Shown here one piece after another: positions 45,846 through 54,320 of a stretch of DNA of 64,000 nt; within the stretch, counting starts at the first letter, position 1; each line of letters begins with the position of its first letter. Position numbers and translations under genes: made by a program. Source of the stretch: VXPQ01 sp964608315 (GTDB lineage: Bacteria > Bacteroidota > Rhodothermia > Rhodothermales > VXPQ01); the NCBI GenBank assembly GCA_964608315.1, contig CAZSNF010000015.1, forward strand, positions 1 through 64,000, read 5' to 3'. The notes below the pieces were generated by a model. It saw only the letters and a list, made by a program, of their open reading frames with translations. It had not been told where the DNA came from and did no database searches.

Positions 45846-47162
45846 TTACATATACCGGCCTCGCACGCGCCCGCTTTTCATGAAGCCATCGTAATGGCGC
45901 ATGAGCAAATGGCTTTCGATCTGCTGAAGCGTATCCAGCGTCACCTGAACAAGAATCAGCAAGCTCGTTCCCCCGAAAAATGCGGCGAAACCGGGCGAAA
46001 CGCCTGCCTGCATGGCGAAGGCGGGAAGAATCGCCACGAGCCCGAGGAAAATCGACCCGGGGAGGGTAATTTTCGTCAGAATGTTGTCGATGAATTCGCT
46101 GGTGTGCTTGCCCGGCCGGATCCCGGGAATAAATCCGCCCTGCCGCTTCATGGTGTCGGCCATTTCTCGCGGATTCACTGCAATAGCGGTGTAGAAATAC
46201 GTAAAGAATACGCAGATCACAAAAAACACGGTCGAATATCCCCAGCCGGAAATGTCCGAGAACCAGCGTCCGAATTCGACCATGAAAGCGCTGTCGGGGA
46301 AGAACGAAGCCACCGTCGCCGGAACGAACATGATGGACTGCGCAAAGATAATGGGCATGACGCCCGCCGCATTGACGCGAAGCGGAAGATACTGGGTCGC
46401 GCCGCCGTACACTTTGCGCCCCACCACGCGCTTCGCATACTGCACCGGGATGCGCCGCGTGCCTTGCGAAACCAGCACGACGCCCAGCGTCACCAGCGCC
46501 CATATCCCGATCTCCATCAGGAAAATGAAGAGGTTGCCCACCAGCGTGAACTCATTGAATAGCGCATTGGGCAAAAAGGCGATGATCCCGATCATAATGA
46601 CGATGGAAATGCCGTTCCCGATGCCATTTTCCGTAATGCGCTCGCCAAGCCACATCACGAAGATGGTGCCTGCGGTCAACACGATCACCGTCGTGATCAT
46701 GAAAAACGTGGAGTTAATGACAATGGCCTGCCCGGTGGCGCCGTATTGCAGGTTGATCGCATACCCAATGGACTGAAACGCGGTAATGCCTACGGTGCCG
46801 TACCGGGTCAGCTGGGTGATCTTGCGACGGCCCTCTTCGCCTTCGCGCTGAAGCTTCTGGAAATACGGAACTACTGCGCCCAGCAGCTGGATGATAATGG
46901 AGGCGGTAATGTACGGCATGATGCCAAGCGCGAAAATACCGGCCTGGCTGAAAGCGCCTCCCACGAACATGTCCAGAAAACCGAAAATGTCATTCGGGTT
47001 GCCTTGCGCATTGACGTCCGCCAGAATAGCGGCGTCCACCCCGGGAAGCGTCACGTAGGCCCCCAGTCGATACACGAGAAGCAGCCCGACCGTGTACAGA
47101 ATCCGTCGGCGGAGCTCCTCTATCTTCCAGATGTTGCGTACGTTCTCGGCGATGCTTGCCAT
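45846..47162 (-). CDS. secY: Protein translocase subunit SecY
   Basis: A 438-residue protein with ten predicted membrane segments. It starts with MASIAENVRNIWKIEELRRR, and includes the plug-region stretch LDMFVGGAFSQAGIFALGIM, NGIGNGISIVIMIGI and KQGGFIPGIRPGKHTSEFID. It forms the SecYEG channel for export and membrane insertion. Placed after rplO in the spc operon, as usual. Confidence 0.97.
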   Translation of the reverse strand: MASIAENVRNIWKIEELRRRILYTVGLLLVYRLGAYVTLPGVDAAILADVNAQGNPNDIFGFLDMFVGGAFSQAGIFALGIMPYITASIIIQLLGAVVPYFQKLQREGEEGRRKITQLTRYGTVGITAFQSIGYAINLQYGATGQAIVINSTFFMITTVIVLTAGTIFVMWLGERITENGIGNGISIVIMIGIIAFLPNALFNEFTLVGNLFIFLMEIGIWALVTLGVVLVSQGTRRIPVQYAKRVVGRKVYGGATQYLPLRVNAAGVMPIIFAQSIMFVPATVASFFPDSAFMVEFGRWFSDISGWGYSTVFFVICVFFTYFYTAIAVNPREMADTMKRQGGFIPGIRPGKHTSEFIDNILTKITLPGSIFLGLVAILPAFAMQAGVSPGFAAFFGGTSLLILVQVTLDTLQQIESHLLMRHYDGFMKSGRVRGRYM

Positions 47163-47201
47163 AATGAAATACCGGGTAAAAAGTCGTTTCCGATCCGTAC
47201 G

Positions 47202-47663
47202 TTAGCCAAGCACGGCGGCCTTGCCCCCGGCCGCTTCGATTTTTTGCTTCGCCGCGGCGCTGAACGCATGCGCGGTAACCGAAAGGTTTTCAGGGGCTTC
47301 GCCGTCGCCGAGAATTTTAATCCGGTCGGCCTTGCGCGCTACGCCAGCGGCCACAAGCACTTCGGGCGTGACTTCTGCCGCGCCATCGATGCGCCCTTCC
47401 TCCACGAGGCGGGCAATCCAGGACAGGTTGACCGGGCGGTACTCGACGCGAAACCGGTTCCGGAACCCGAATTTGGGTACGCGCCGCTGGAGCGGCATCT
47501 GGCCTCCCTCGAACCAGGCGGGAATGCGGGCGCCTGCGCGGCTTTTCTGCCCCTTCGTTCCCTTCGTGGAACTGTGGCCGCCCTTGCCCGATCCTGTGCC
47601 GCGGGCGATGCGCTTCCTCTTTCGGGTAGCGCCCTTGACCGGTTTCAGATTACTGAGGTCCAT
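47202..47663 (-). CDS. rplO: Large ribosomal subunit protein L15 (uL15)
   Basis: A 153-residue protein with a basic, Gly-rich N-terminus (MDLSNLKPVKGATRKRKR, then GTGSGKGGHSSTKGTKGQKS) that threads into 23S rRNA, and a C-terminal domain (VLVAAGVARKADRIKILGDG). 39 bp upstream of secY. Confidence 0.97.
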   Translation of the reverse strand: MDLSNLKPVKGATRKRKRIARGTGSGKGGHSSTKGTKGQKSRAGARIPAWFEGGQMPLQRRVPKFGFRNRFRVEYRPVNLSWIARLVEEGRIDGAAEVTPEVLVAAGVARKADRIKILGDGEAPENLSVTAHAFSAAAKQKIEAAGGKAAVLG

Positions 47664-47734
47664 AATGCATTTCGACGGAATGTCCCTCCCCGGCCAACGC
47701 GCCAGGGAAAGCAGAATGCCTGAGATTCGACGGA

Positions 47735-47914
47735 TCAGGCTTCGGTAACGGTAACAAGATGTCGAACCTTGTCGATCATCCCGCGCAGTTGCGGAGAGTC
47801 CTTGTGTTCGACGCGCTGGCGCATCCGCCGGACGCCAAGCGCTTCAAGGGTGCGCACGATGCGCTTCGGCGAACCGATTGCGGATTTTGTCTGGGTTACG
47901 ATAAGTTTGCTTGC
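47735..47914 (-). CDS. rpmD: Large ribosomal subunit protein L30 (uL30)
   Basis: A 59-residue protein from ATG 47914 (MASKLIVTQTKSAIGSPKRI), the normal L30 length. An ATG at 47929 would add MDKDM. Signature RTLEALGVRRMRQRVEHKDS. Between rpsE and rplO as expected. Confidence 0.95.
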   Translation of the reverse strand, partial: ASKLIVTQTKSAIGSPKRIVRTLEALGVRRMRQRVEHKDSPQLRGMIDKVRHLVTVTEA

Positions 47915-47964
47915 CATATCCTTGTCCATCTGTTCGGGGCCTCGCGGCGCAAATCCGGCGCCGT

Positions 47965-48489
47965 TTATCCCTCGAACACTCTTTTGAGCGAAATACCGCG
48001 GCGTTTGGCTACTTCCATCGGGTCCTCAATCTGTTCCAGCGCCTGCATGGTGGCGGAAACCTGATTATGCGGATTGCTGGAGCCCAGCGACTTGGAGAGA
48101 ATGTCCCGGACGCCGGCGCATTCCAGCACAGCCCGTACGCCGCCCCCGGCGATCACGCCGGTTCCCGGCGTGGCGGGTTTCAGCAACACCTTTCCGGCGT
48201 CCTGCCGCCCCACAACGGGGTGGGGAATCGTGTTGTCCTTGAGCCGAACGCGAACAAGGTTCTTCTTCGCATCTTCCGTGCCCTTTGCAATTGCGTCGGA
48301 AACCTCGTTCGCCTTGCCAAGGCCGGCCCCCACCGTTCCCTTCCCGTCGCCTACCACCACGACGGCGTTGAACGAAAAACGGCGCCCCCCCTTGACGACC
48401 TTCGCCACGCGGGAAACGGATACAAGCCGTTCCTGCCAATCCTGGCCCTCCGCCGCTTCGCGGCGACGTTGCTCCTTTCGTGCTGCCAT
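47965..48489 (-). CDS. rpsE: Small ribosomal subunit protein S5 (uS5)
   Basis: A 174-residue protein with the double-stranded-RNA-binding-like N-domain (RLVSVSRVAKVVKGGRRFSF, VVVGDGKGTVGAGLGKANEV) and a C-domain (RAVLECAGVRDILSKSLGSS). It takes part in decoding fidelity. Separated from rplR by a 79-bp gap that holds a tiny MITE remnant. Confidence 0.97.
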   Translation of the reverse strand: MAARKEQRRREAAEGQDWQERLVSVSRVAKVVKGGRRFSFNAVVVVGDGKGTVGAGLGKANEVSDAIAKGTEDAKKNLVRVRLKDNTIPHPVVGRQDAGKVLLKPATPGTGVIAGGGVRAVLECAGVRDILSKSLGSSNPHNQVSATMQALEQIEDPMEVAKRRGISLKRVFEG

Positions 48490-48532
48490 ATAAAACCTGA
48501 ATGAGTGTAGCGTAGTGTTTCGTAAGAAACTA

Positions 48533-48571
48533 TAGATACTCTGATTAAGTCCGCTTCATCAGAATATCCTA
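48533..48571. mobile_element. Minimal MITE remnant, copy L (two facing ends)
   Basis: AGATACTCTGATTAAGTCCG directly followed by CTTCATCAGAATATCCTA: two inverted element ends with all internal sequence deleted. The rplR stop (CTA at 48569-48571 on the plus strand) lies in the outer end. Confidence 0.7.
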
Positions 48572-48922
48572 CAGTTGCAATCCCCCTTCGCGCGCGCCGT
48601 CCGCCAAAGCGCGGACGCGCCCGTGATAGCGATAACCGTTCCGGTCGAACACAACCTGTTCAATGCCCTGGTCGCGCGCCCGCCGGGCGATATTCGCGCC
48701 AACCGCCTTGCTGACCTCAATGGGCGTATCCCCGCCCACGCCGGACTCCTTGCTCGAAGCCGCCGCCAGCGTAACGCCCGCGCGGTCGTCGATCAGTTGC
48801 GCATAGATGTACTTGTTCGAACGAAACACGGAAAGGCGCGGGCGCCGTGCGGTGCCAGCCACCTTCGCGCGCATGCCGCGCTTTACGCGACGTTTCCGTT
48901 CCTGTTTTTTGTGCGAGGCCAT
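48569..48922 (-). CDS. rplR: Large ribosomal subunit protein L18 (uL18)
   Basis: A 117-residue 5S rRNA-binding protein. It has a basic N-terminus (MASHKKQERKRRVKRGMRAK), the core RPRLSVFRSNKYIYAQLIDD and end FDRNGYRYHGRVRALADGAR. ATG 48922 is chosen over the longer open frame that would run into rplF. The stop codon lies in MITE remnant L. Confidence 0.97.
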   Translation of the reverse strand: MASHKKQERKRRVKRGMRAKVAGTARRPRLSVFRSNKYIYAQLIDDRAGVTLAAASSKESGVGGDTPIEVSKAVGANIARRARDQGIEQVVFDRNGYRYHGRVRALADGAREGGLQL

Positions 48923-48971
48923 AATTCCTGTCCGATGCGCAAACGATGCTGATCCTTGAAAAGGAGGAGTA

Positions 48972-49526
48972 TTACCGGGCGGCGGTCTTGCCGGCCTTGC
49001 GGCGAACGTATTCGCCCACGTAGCGAATGCCTTTGCCCTTGTACGGCTCGGGGGGACGGAGCGCCCGGATCTTTGCGGCGACCTGCCCGACAATTTGCTT
49101 GTCGATCCCTTCGATCGTAATCACTGTGTTTTTGCCCCGCGCCGCCTCGACGGTCACGGAAACCGTGGTCGGCGGCACAAAATAAATCGGATGCGAAAAG
49201 CCCAGCGCCAGTTCAAGGACGCCGTTGTTCACCGCAGCCCGGTACCCGACGCCAATCACCTCCAGTTGTTTGCGATACCCTTTGGCGACCCCTTCCACGG
49301 CATTGCTGATGAGCGAGGCGTACAACCCGTGCATCGCCGCGTGACGCTTTTGCTCCCCGGAGCGTCGGACCGAAATTACGCCCTCCTCGTGCGTAACCAG
49401 AATTTCAGGGGCAACCTGCACGGACAATTCTCCTTTGGGGCCCTTGACCGTCACGAGATTGTGCTCCGAGACGTCCACGGATACGCCGTCGCCGACTTCA
49501 ACAGGTCTGTTGCCTATGCGAGACAT
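48972..49526 (-). CDS. rplF: Large ribosomal subunit protein L6 (uL6)
   Basis: A 184-residue protein of two related domains, MSRIGNRPVEVGDGVSVDVS to EGVAKGYRKQLEVIGVGYRA, ending with the signature PPEPYKGKGIRYVGEYVRRK. It binds helix 97 of 23S rRNA near the factor site. ATG 49526 matches the standard start. Confidence 0.97.
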   Translation of the reverse strand: MSRIGNRPVEVGDGVSVDVSEHNLVTVKGPKGELSVQVAPEILVTHEEGVISVRRSGEQKRHAAMHGLYASLISNAVEGVAKGYRKQLEVIGVGYRAAVNNGVLELALGFSHPIYFVPPTTVSVTVEAARGKNTVITIEGIDKQIVGQVAAKIRALRPPEPYKGKGIRYVGEYVRRKAGKTAAR

Positions 49527-49594
49527 GTGTCTTCTCTGTAAGGGTTCAGGGATAGCGCGGGGTCCCTGCAACGCGCAGGGAATGGTTTCGAGAA

Positions 49595-49996
49595 TCAATA
49601 AAGATACGCAAGCACCTCGCCGCCAATGTGCGCCTTGCGGGCCTCCTTGTCGGTCATCACGCCGCGCGACGTGGACAGGATGGCGATCCCCAGTCCATTC
49701 ATCACGCGCGGCAATTCACGGGCGCCCACGTACCGGCGCAAACCCGGCGTGGACACCCGCTTCATCATGCGAATGACCGGCTCGCCCTGCCCATCGTACT
49801 TGAGGCGGACCCGAAGGAATCCCTGCTTGCCGTCGTCCACATCGAGGTAACTGCGGATGTAGCCTTTATCCAGCAATATCTGCGTGATGGCCCGCTTTTG
49901 TTTCGAGGCGGGTATATCCACGTATTTGCGACCGGCCCGCTGGCCGTTGCGAATGCGCGTCAGATAATCTGCAACCGGGTCTGTTATGCCGCTCAT
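49595..49996 (-). CDS. rpsH: Small ribosomal subunit protein S8 (uS8)
   Basis: A 133-residue protein, MSGITDPVADYLTRIRNGQR with the C-terminal signature GLGIAILSTSRGVMTDKEAR. S8 is the translational repressor of the spc operon in E. coli, acting at rplE; no equivalent site was resolved here. Confidence 0.97.
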   Translation of the reverse strand: MSGITDPVADYLTRIRNGQRAGRKYVDIPASKQKRAITQILLDKGYIRSYLDVDDGKQGFLRVRLKYDGQGEPVIRMMKRVSTPGLRRYVGARELPRVMNGLGIAILSTSRGVMTDKEARKAHIGGEVLAYLY

Positions 49997-50002
49997 ATTG
50001 TT

Positions 50003-50019
50003 TTAATCAGAGTATCCTT
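50003..50019. mobile_element. MITE-end remnant, copy M
   Basis: TTTAATCAGAGTATCCTT, a single element end filling the short gap between rpsN and rpsH inside the spc operon. Confidence 0.6.
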
Positions 50020-50021
50020 GT

Positions 50022-50291
50022 TTACCAGGACGCCTTGCGTACGCCAGGTATCTTGCCTCCCAGCGCCATCTCGCGAAAAGCGATGCGGGAAATTCCGAAA
50101 TCGCGCATGTACCCGCGCGCGCGGCCCGTAAGCGGGCAACGGTTGTGCAACCGCACGGGGCTGGCGTCCCGGGGAAGTTTTTGCAAACCGATCCAGTCGC
50201 CCTGCTCCTTTAGCTGACGACGTTTCTCGGCGTATTTCTCGACCATGCGCTGGCGCTTTCTTTCGCGCGCCATCCAACTTGTTTTCGCCAT
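50022..50291 (-). CDS. rpsN: Small ribosomal subunit protein S14 (uS14), zinc-independent form
   Basis: An 89-residue S14 (MAKTSWMARERKRQRMVEKY, and RCPLTGRARGYMRDFGISRI). It is the long form with a single Cys and no CxxC pairs, so no zinc site. ATG 50291 is chosen over a longer frame overlapping rplE. Between rplE and rpsH. Confidence 0.96.
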   Translation of the reverse strand: MAKTSWMARERKRQRMVEKYAEKRRQLKEQGDWIGLQKLPRDASPVRLHNRCPLTGRARGYMRDFGISRIAFREMALGGKIPGVRKASW

Positions 50292-50347
50292 AGGGTTAAC
50301 GATTTCCTGATTTCTTGCAGTGGGGGCGCCTGCGGAAACGGTGAAGG

Positions 50348-50917
50348 TCAAGCGGCGGAGCGTTCTTCCCACCGCACAAAGGGCATGCCGAGCTCCTTCA
50401 GCAACGCATGGGCCGCTTCGTCCGTGGCCGCCGTCGTGACAAACGTTATATCCAGCCCGCTGATTCGGTCGATCTTGTCCACATCGATCTCCGGAAAGAT
50501 GATCTGTTCCTGAATGCCCAGCGTGAAATTGCCCCGACCGTCGAAACTGCGATCCGATACGCCGCGAAAATCGCGTACGCGCGGGAGCGCCAGCGTAACG
50601 AGACGGTCGACGAACTCGTACATGTGGTCCGCGCGCAGCGTAACGTAACAGCCGATAGCCATGCCCTGCCGCAGTTTAAAATTCGACACGCTCTTGCGCG
50701 CTCTCGCCACCCTGGGCTGCCGACCCGTGATGCGCCGCAATTCGTCCATGGCGTTGTCCAGCGCTTTCTTGTCCGCAGAAGCATCCCCGACCCCCTTGTT
50801 CACCACAACCTTCTCAAGGCGAGGGACTTGCATAACGTTGCCGTATCCGAGCTGCTTCGTCAGCGCCGGAACGACCTGCGTACGATACCGCTCCTTCAAT
50901 CTTGGCGTGTAAGTCAT
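50348..50917 (-). CDS. rplE: Large ribosomal subunit protein L5 (uL5)
   Basis: A 189-residue 5S rRNA binder: MTYTPRLKERYRTQVVPALT, LEKVVVNKGVGDAS, GRQPRVARARKSVSNFKLRQ and the C-terminal GLDITFVTTAATDEAAHALL. ATG 50917 gives the family length; the upstream open frame is a shadow of rplX. Confidence 0.97.
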   Translation of the reverse strand: MTYTPRLKERYRTQVVPALTKQLGYGNVMQVPRLEKVVVNKGVGDASADKKALDNAMDELRRITGRQPRVARARKSVSNFKLRQGMAIGCYVTLRADHMYEFVDRLVTLALPRVRDFRGVSDRSFDGRGNFTLGIQEQIIFPEIDVDKIDRISGLDITFVTTAATDEAAHALLKELGMPFVRWEERSAA

Positions 50918-50988
50918 CTGTCCAGTCTCAATGAGCAAAGTGTGGCGAAACCATGGTCCGGCGCAGCGAAATCCGCCAGGCGCATGCC

Positions 50989-51342
50989 TTACGGAAGTTC
51001 TTCCCCCGTGGATTTTGCATATCGAACCCATTGCCCGCGGCCTGTTTCCGTATCCGTAATGCGCTTGCGCCCCACGCGCGTCGGCTCGCCGTCCGAGGCG
51101 ATCGGCTGTACGTTGGACACATGCACCGGAACTTCTTTCTCTGTGCGGCCTCCCTGCGGATTGGCGGCGCTCGGTTTTTCGTGATGAAAACGCAGGTTGA
51201 CCCCTTCCACGATCACGCGCTCCTTTTCCGGGAACGTCACCAGGATTTTCCCTTCGTATCCCCGGTAGTTGCCCGCAATCACGCGTACGCGATCCCCCTT
51301 CTTCACGTGCATCTTCTTGTGTGCGTTGTATTTTCTCGGCAT
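50989..51342 (-). CDS. rplX: Large ribosomal subunit protein L24 (uL24)
   Basis: A 117-residue KOW-domain protein (KGDRVRVIAGNYRGYEGKIL) that starts 50S assembly. The end after about residue 80 (ASDGEPTRVGRKRITDTETG) is typical. ATG 51342 (MPRKYNAHKKMHVKK) lies 5 bp after the rplN stop. Confidence 0.97.
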   Translation of the reverse strand: MPRKYNAHKKMHVKKGDRVRVIAGNYRGYEGKILVTFPEKERVIVEGVNLRFHHEKPSAANPQGGRTEKEVPVHVSNVQPIASDGEPTRVGRKRITDTETGRGQWVRYAKSTGEELP

Positions 51343-51347
51343 GGTCG

Positions 51348-51716
51348 TTAAAGCACCTCCGGGGCAAGAGAAACAATGCGCATAAACCGTTTTTCGCGCA
51401 ATTCGCGGGCCACCGGCCCAAAAATACGGGTGCCGCGCGGCTCGTCCTGAGGATTCAGGAGCACCGCGGCGTTTTCGTCGAAGCGGATATACGAACCATC
51501 CTTGCGGCGCAGTTCCTTTTTCGTGCGAACGACCACCGCCGTCGAAACGTCTCCTTTCTTGACGGCGCTGCCCGGTATGGCGGATTTGACGGTCACGATA
51601 ATCCGATCGCCGATGCGCGCATAACGCCGACCGCTTCCGCCCAGTACGCGGATACACAGCACCTCTTTGGCGCCGCTGTTATCCGCTACGGCAAGTCTCG
51701 ACTCCTGCTGAATCAT
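51348..51716 (-). CDS. rplN: Large ribosomal subunit protein L14 (uL14)
   Basis: A 122-residue protein at the subunit interface: MIQQESRLAVADNSGAKEVL, RIGDRIIVTVKSAIPGSAVK and GPVARELREKRFMRIVSLAP. Exact family length; 20 bp after rpsQ. Confidence 0.98.
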   Translation of the reverse strand: MIQQESRLAVADNSGAKEVLCIRVLGGSGRRYARIGDRIIVTVKSAIPGSAVKKGDVSTAVVVRTKKELRRKDGSYIRFDENAAVLLNPQDEPRGTRIFGPVARELREKRFMRIVSLAPEVL

Positions 51717-51736
51717 GGCTTCGCTAAGAATGTGGG

Positions 51737-52027
51737 CTACCGGGCCCGTTCAATGACTTCGGCAAGACGCCAGCGCTTGCGCTTGCTAAGCGGGCGCGTT
51801 TCCATAATGCGTACGGAATCTCCCCGGTTCGCATCGTTGCGCTCGTCGTGCGCCATCAACTTCGTCGTCTTCTTGATGAACTTGCCGTATATCGGATGCT
51901 TGATCTGCCGCTGCACCGCCACCAGGATCGTTTTGTCCATGCGGTCGCTGATAACCACGCCGATGCGCTCCTTGCGCGATGGGCGGCTTGCCTGCGGCGC
52001 CGCAGCCTCTGTTGTGTCTGTGCTCAT
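51737..52027 (-). CDS. rpsQ: Small ribosomal subunit protein S17 (uS17)
   Basis: A 96-residue OB-fold protein. RKERIGVVISDRMDKTILVA and RGDSVRIMETRPLSKRKRWR are diagnostic. A short Thr/Ala-rich N-terminal lead (MSTDTTEAAAPQASRPS) extends it slightly. 16 bp after rpmC. Confidence 0.97.
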   Translation of the reverse strand: MSTDTTEAAAPQASRPSRKERIGVVISDRMDKTILVAVQRQIKHPIYGKFIKKTTKLMAHDERNDANRGDSVRIMETRPLSKRKRWRLAEVIERAR

Positions 52028-52043
52028 CGTCTTTGCTTCCGGT

Positions 52044-52241
52044 TCAAACTTCGTTTTCCTGCTCGCGCAGGATGGTTTTCAGTCGCGCAACGAGGCGCCG
52101 CTTCCGACGAAGCAACGTGGGGTTCTCAATCTGCGCAATGGCGTGCTGAAAATGCAGCCGGCGCAATTGATCCTCTTCCTCGTCGATGCGTTTCCGGGCC
52201 TCTTCCTGGCCGAGTTCGCGAATTTCGCTGGGCTTCAACAT
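52044..52241 (-). CDS. rpmC: Large ribosomal subunit protein L29 (uL29)
   Basis: A 65-residue helical protein at the exit tunnel: MLKPSEIRELGQEEARKRID and the signature FQHAIAQIENPTLLRRKRRL. Between rplP and rpsQ as in the S10 operon. Confidence 0.96.
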   Translation of the reverse strand: MLKPSEIRELGQEEARKRIDEEEDQLRRLHFQHAIAQIENPTLLRRKRRLVARLKTILREQENEV

Positions 52242-52266
52242 GGCGCATTCCTGATATAATTAATGG

Positions 52267-52707
52267 CTATCGTCCGGCAGATTCTGCGGGCTGGTAGTCC
52301 GGGCGAACGACGAACTTCGTCTTGATCGGCAGCTTGTGCCGGGCAAGCCGAAGCGCCTCCCGAGCCAATTCTTCCGAAATGCCCCCGCCGATCTCAAAAA
52401 GGATACGACCCGGCTTTACGTTGGCGGCCCAGTATTCCGGAGATCCCTTGCCCTTTCCCATGCGGGTTTCCGCAGGTTTTTTCGTAATCGGCTTGTCCGG
52501 GAAAATGCGAATCCACACCTTGCCGACACGCTTCATGCGGCGCGTCATGGCGACGCGGGCCGCCTCGATCTGCCGACTGGTGATCCGTCCCGGCTCCAGT
52601 GCCTTGATGCCGAAATCGCCAAAATTGACGCTGGCCCCTCGCTGCGCATTCCCCTTGATGCGTCCTTTCTGGTACTTTCGGTACTTTGTCCGCTTCGGCG
52701 TTAACAT
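52267..52707 (-). CDS. rplP: Large ribosomal subunit protein L16 (uL16)
   Basis: A 146-residue protein near the A site: MLTPKRTKYRKYQKGRIKGN, GDFGIKALEPGRITSRQIEA, and RMGKGKGSPEYWAANVKPGR. Family length is normal. It lies 54 bp after rpsC and 25 bp before rpmC. Confidence 0.97.
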   Translation of the reverse strand: MLTPKRTKYRKYQKGRIKGNAQRGASVNFGDFGIKALEPGRITSRQIEAARVAMTRRMKRVGKVWIRIFPDKPITKKPAETRMGKGKGSPEYWAANVKPGRILFEIGGGISEELAREALRLARHKLPIKTKFVVRPDYQPAESAGR

Positions 52708-52761
52708 GGCTATGCGTTATTTCGAATCTCTGAATGACAGAACGAGGGCGAAAACAGCAGG

Positions 52762-53505
52762 TCAGGAGGACGAATCGCCGTCGCGTCCCCGGCGCCCGCG
52801 ACGCTTGCGCGCCGGCGGCTGAAACTGCTGCTGCATCTGCTGCCGCTGCGCCTGGATATTCGGACTCAGGTCGGGCTGCCCGAGGATTTCGCCCCGATAT
52901 ATCCATACTTTCACGCCGATAGAGCCGTAAATGGTGTGGGACGTAGCCTGGGCGAAGTCGATGTCGGCGCGGATCGTGTGCAGCGGAACGCGCCCTTCGA
53001 GATACTGCTCGGTACGGCCCATCTCCGCGCCGCCCAAACGCCCCGAAACGCGAATGCGAATCCCTTCCGCGCCCATGCGCATGGCCGAAGTAACCGCCTG
53101 CTTCATGGCCCGCCGAAACGAAATACGCCCCTCCAGCTGCTGAGCCACGTTCTGGGCAACCAGTTCGGCGTCCAGTTCGGGCCGCTTGATTTCGTTGATG
53201 TTTATCCGAATGTCCTCCTTGTTCGTCAGTTTCCTGATTTCCTCGCGGAGTTTCTCCACCTCGCTGCCGCTGCGACCGATGACCACGCCGGGACGGCTCG
53301 TATGCAGCGTCAGCACGACGCTCTTCAGCGTACGTTCGATGACGCAACGGCTTAGTCCCGCGCGACGCAGGCGCGTCGCAAGATACCGGCGAATTTCTTC
53401 GTCCTCAACAAGTTTTACCGGCAAATCCCGCGTGGCGTACCAGTTGGAATCCCAACCTCGAATGATGCCTAACCGAAATCCGACCGGATGTGTTTTCTGA
53501 CCCAA
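52762..53505 (-). CDS. rpsC: Small ribosomal subunit protein S3 (uS3)
   Basis: A 247-residue mRNA-entry protein. MGQKTHPVGFRLGIIRGWDS, the KH domain VVIGRSGSEVEKLREEIRKL, and C-domain RVSGRLGGAEMGRTEQYLEG. The Gln- and Arg-rich tail (QRQQMQQQFQPPARKRRGRR) is longer than minimal S3. 48 bp after rplV. Confidence 0.97.
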   Translation of the reverse strand: MGQKTHPVGFRLGIIRGWDSNWYATRDLPVKLVEDEEIRRYLATRLRRAGLSRCVIERTLKSVVLTLHTSRPGVVIGRSGSEVEKLREEIRKLTNKEDIRININEIKRPELDAELVAQNVAQQLEGRISFRRAMKQAVTSAMRMGAEGIRIRVSGRLGGAEMGRTEQYLEGRVPLHTIRADIDFAQATSHTIYGSIGVKVWIYRGEILGQPDLSPNIQAQRQQMQQQFQPPARKRRGRRGRDGDSSS

Positions 53506-53553
53506 TGCCTTTCTCTTTTTAGCGTGTCCTTGTGCTGAGGTTATGCGATGCGC

Positions 53554-53931
53554 TTATGCGTCGTCTTCTGGCTCTTCCGTTTCGATCTCGCCCGTAGTCG
53601 CCACAACCACGGTCAGGTGGCACGAACGTTTGAGTATGGGGTGGGCGCGCCCGCGAGACACTGGACGAAAACGTTTCATGCGCACCCCTTCGTCCGCCCG
53701 TATCTCCTTGACCACCAGGTCGCTTTCTTCAAACCGGTCGTCCGGATTTCTGTCCATCAGATTGTACACGGCGGACTGAATCGTCAATTCGACCGGTCGG
53801 GTCGCCCTTTGCGGCTGATAATGCAAAATGCTGAGCGCATCCGCAACCGTCTTGCCGCGAACAAGGTTGATCACCGTACGCATCTTGCGAGGCGAACTGC
53901 GAATATGCTTTCTGATGGCGCGTGCTTCCAT
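53554..53931 (-). CDS. rplV: Large ribosomal subunit protein L22 (uL22)
   Basis: About 125 residues from ATG 53931 (MEARAIRKHIRSSPRKMRTV); an ATG at 53958 adds nine residues. VKEIRADEGVRMKRFRPVSR and AHPILKRSCHLTVVV form the tunnel loop and C-terminal signature. The acidic tail (ETEEPEDDA) is short. Confidence 0.96.
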   Translation of the reverse strand: MEARAIRKHIRSSPRKMRTVINLVRGKTVADALSILHYQPQRATRPVELTIQSAVYNLMDRNPDDRFEESDLVVKEIRADEGVRMKRFRPVSRGRAHPILKRSCHLTVVVATTGEIETEEPEDDA

Positions 53932-53989
53932 AAGTCGTCGTGCGTCCCGATAAACCATGCGGCGGCAGGCGAGAGCGCGGCTTGCGTGG

Positions 53990-54271
53990 TTATCGTTTGC
54001 GCTTGTCTACGTTCTTCCCGGCGTGTCCGCGAAAAGATCGCGTGGGCGAAAATTCGCCCAACTTGTGGCCAACCATGTTTTCCGTCACATAGACCGGAAT
54101 AAATTGCTTCCCGTTGTGCACGGCAAAGGTATGCCCAACGAATTCCGGGGTAATCATGGAATCCCTGCTCCAGGTCTTGATCACCTTTTTGGAATTACTC
54201 TTGTTCAGGGCGTCCACCTTGCGTTGCAACTTGAAGTGAACGTAAGGCCCTTTGCGTAGCGAACGTGCCAT
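53990..54271 (-). CDS. rpsS: Small ribosomal subunit protein S19 (uS19)
   Basis: A 93-residue protein with MARSLRKGPYVHFKLQRKVD and the signature FIPVYVTENMVGHKLGEFSP. ATG 54271 gives the usual length. Between rplB and rplV. Confidence 0.97.
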   Translation of the reverse strand: MARSLRKGPYVHFKLQRKVDALNKSNSKKVIKTWSRDSMITPEFVGHTFAVHNGKQFIPVYVTENMVGHKLGEFSPTRSFRGHAGKNVDKRKR

Positions 54272-54320
54272 GTTTTCGTAATCTGCTCTCCGAAAGCGAC
54301 CGGGCGCGAAACAGCGCCTG

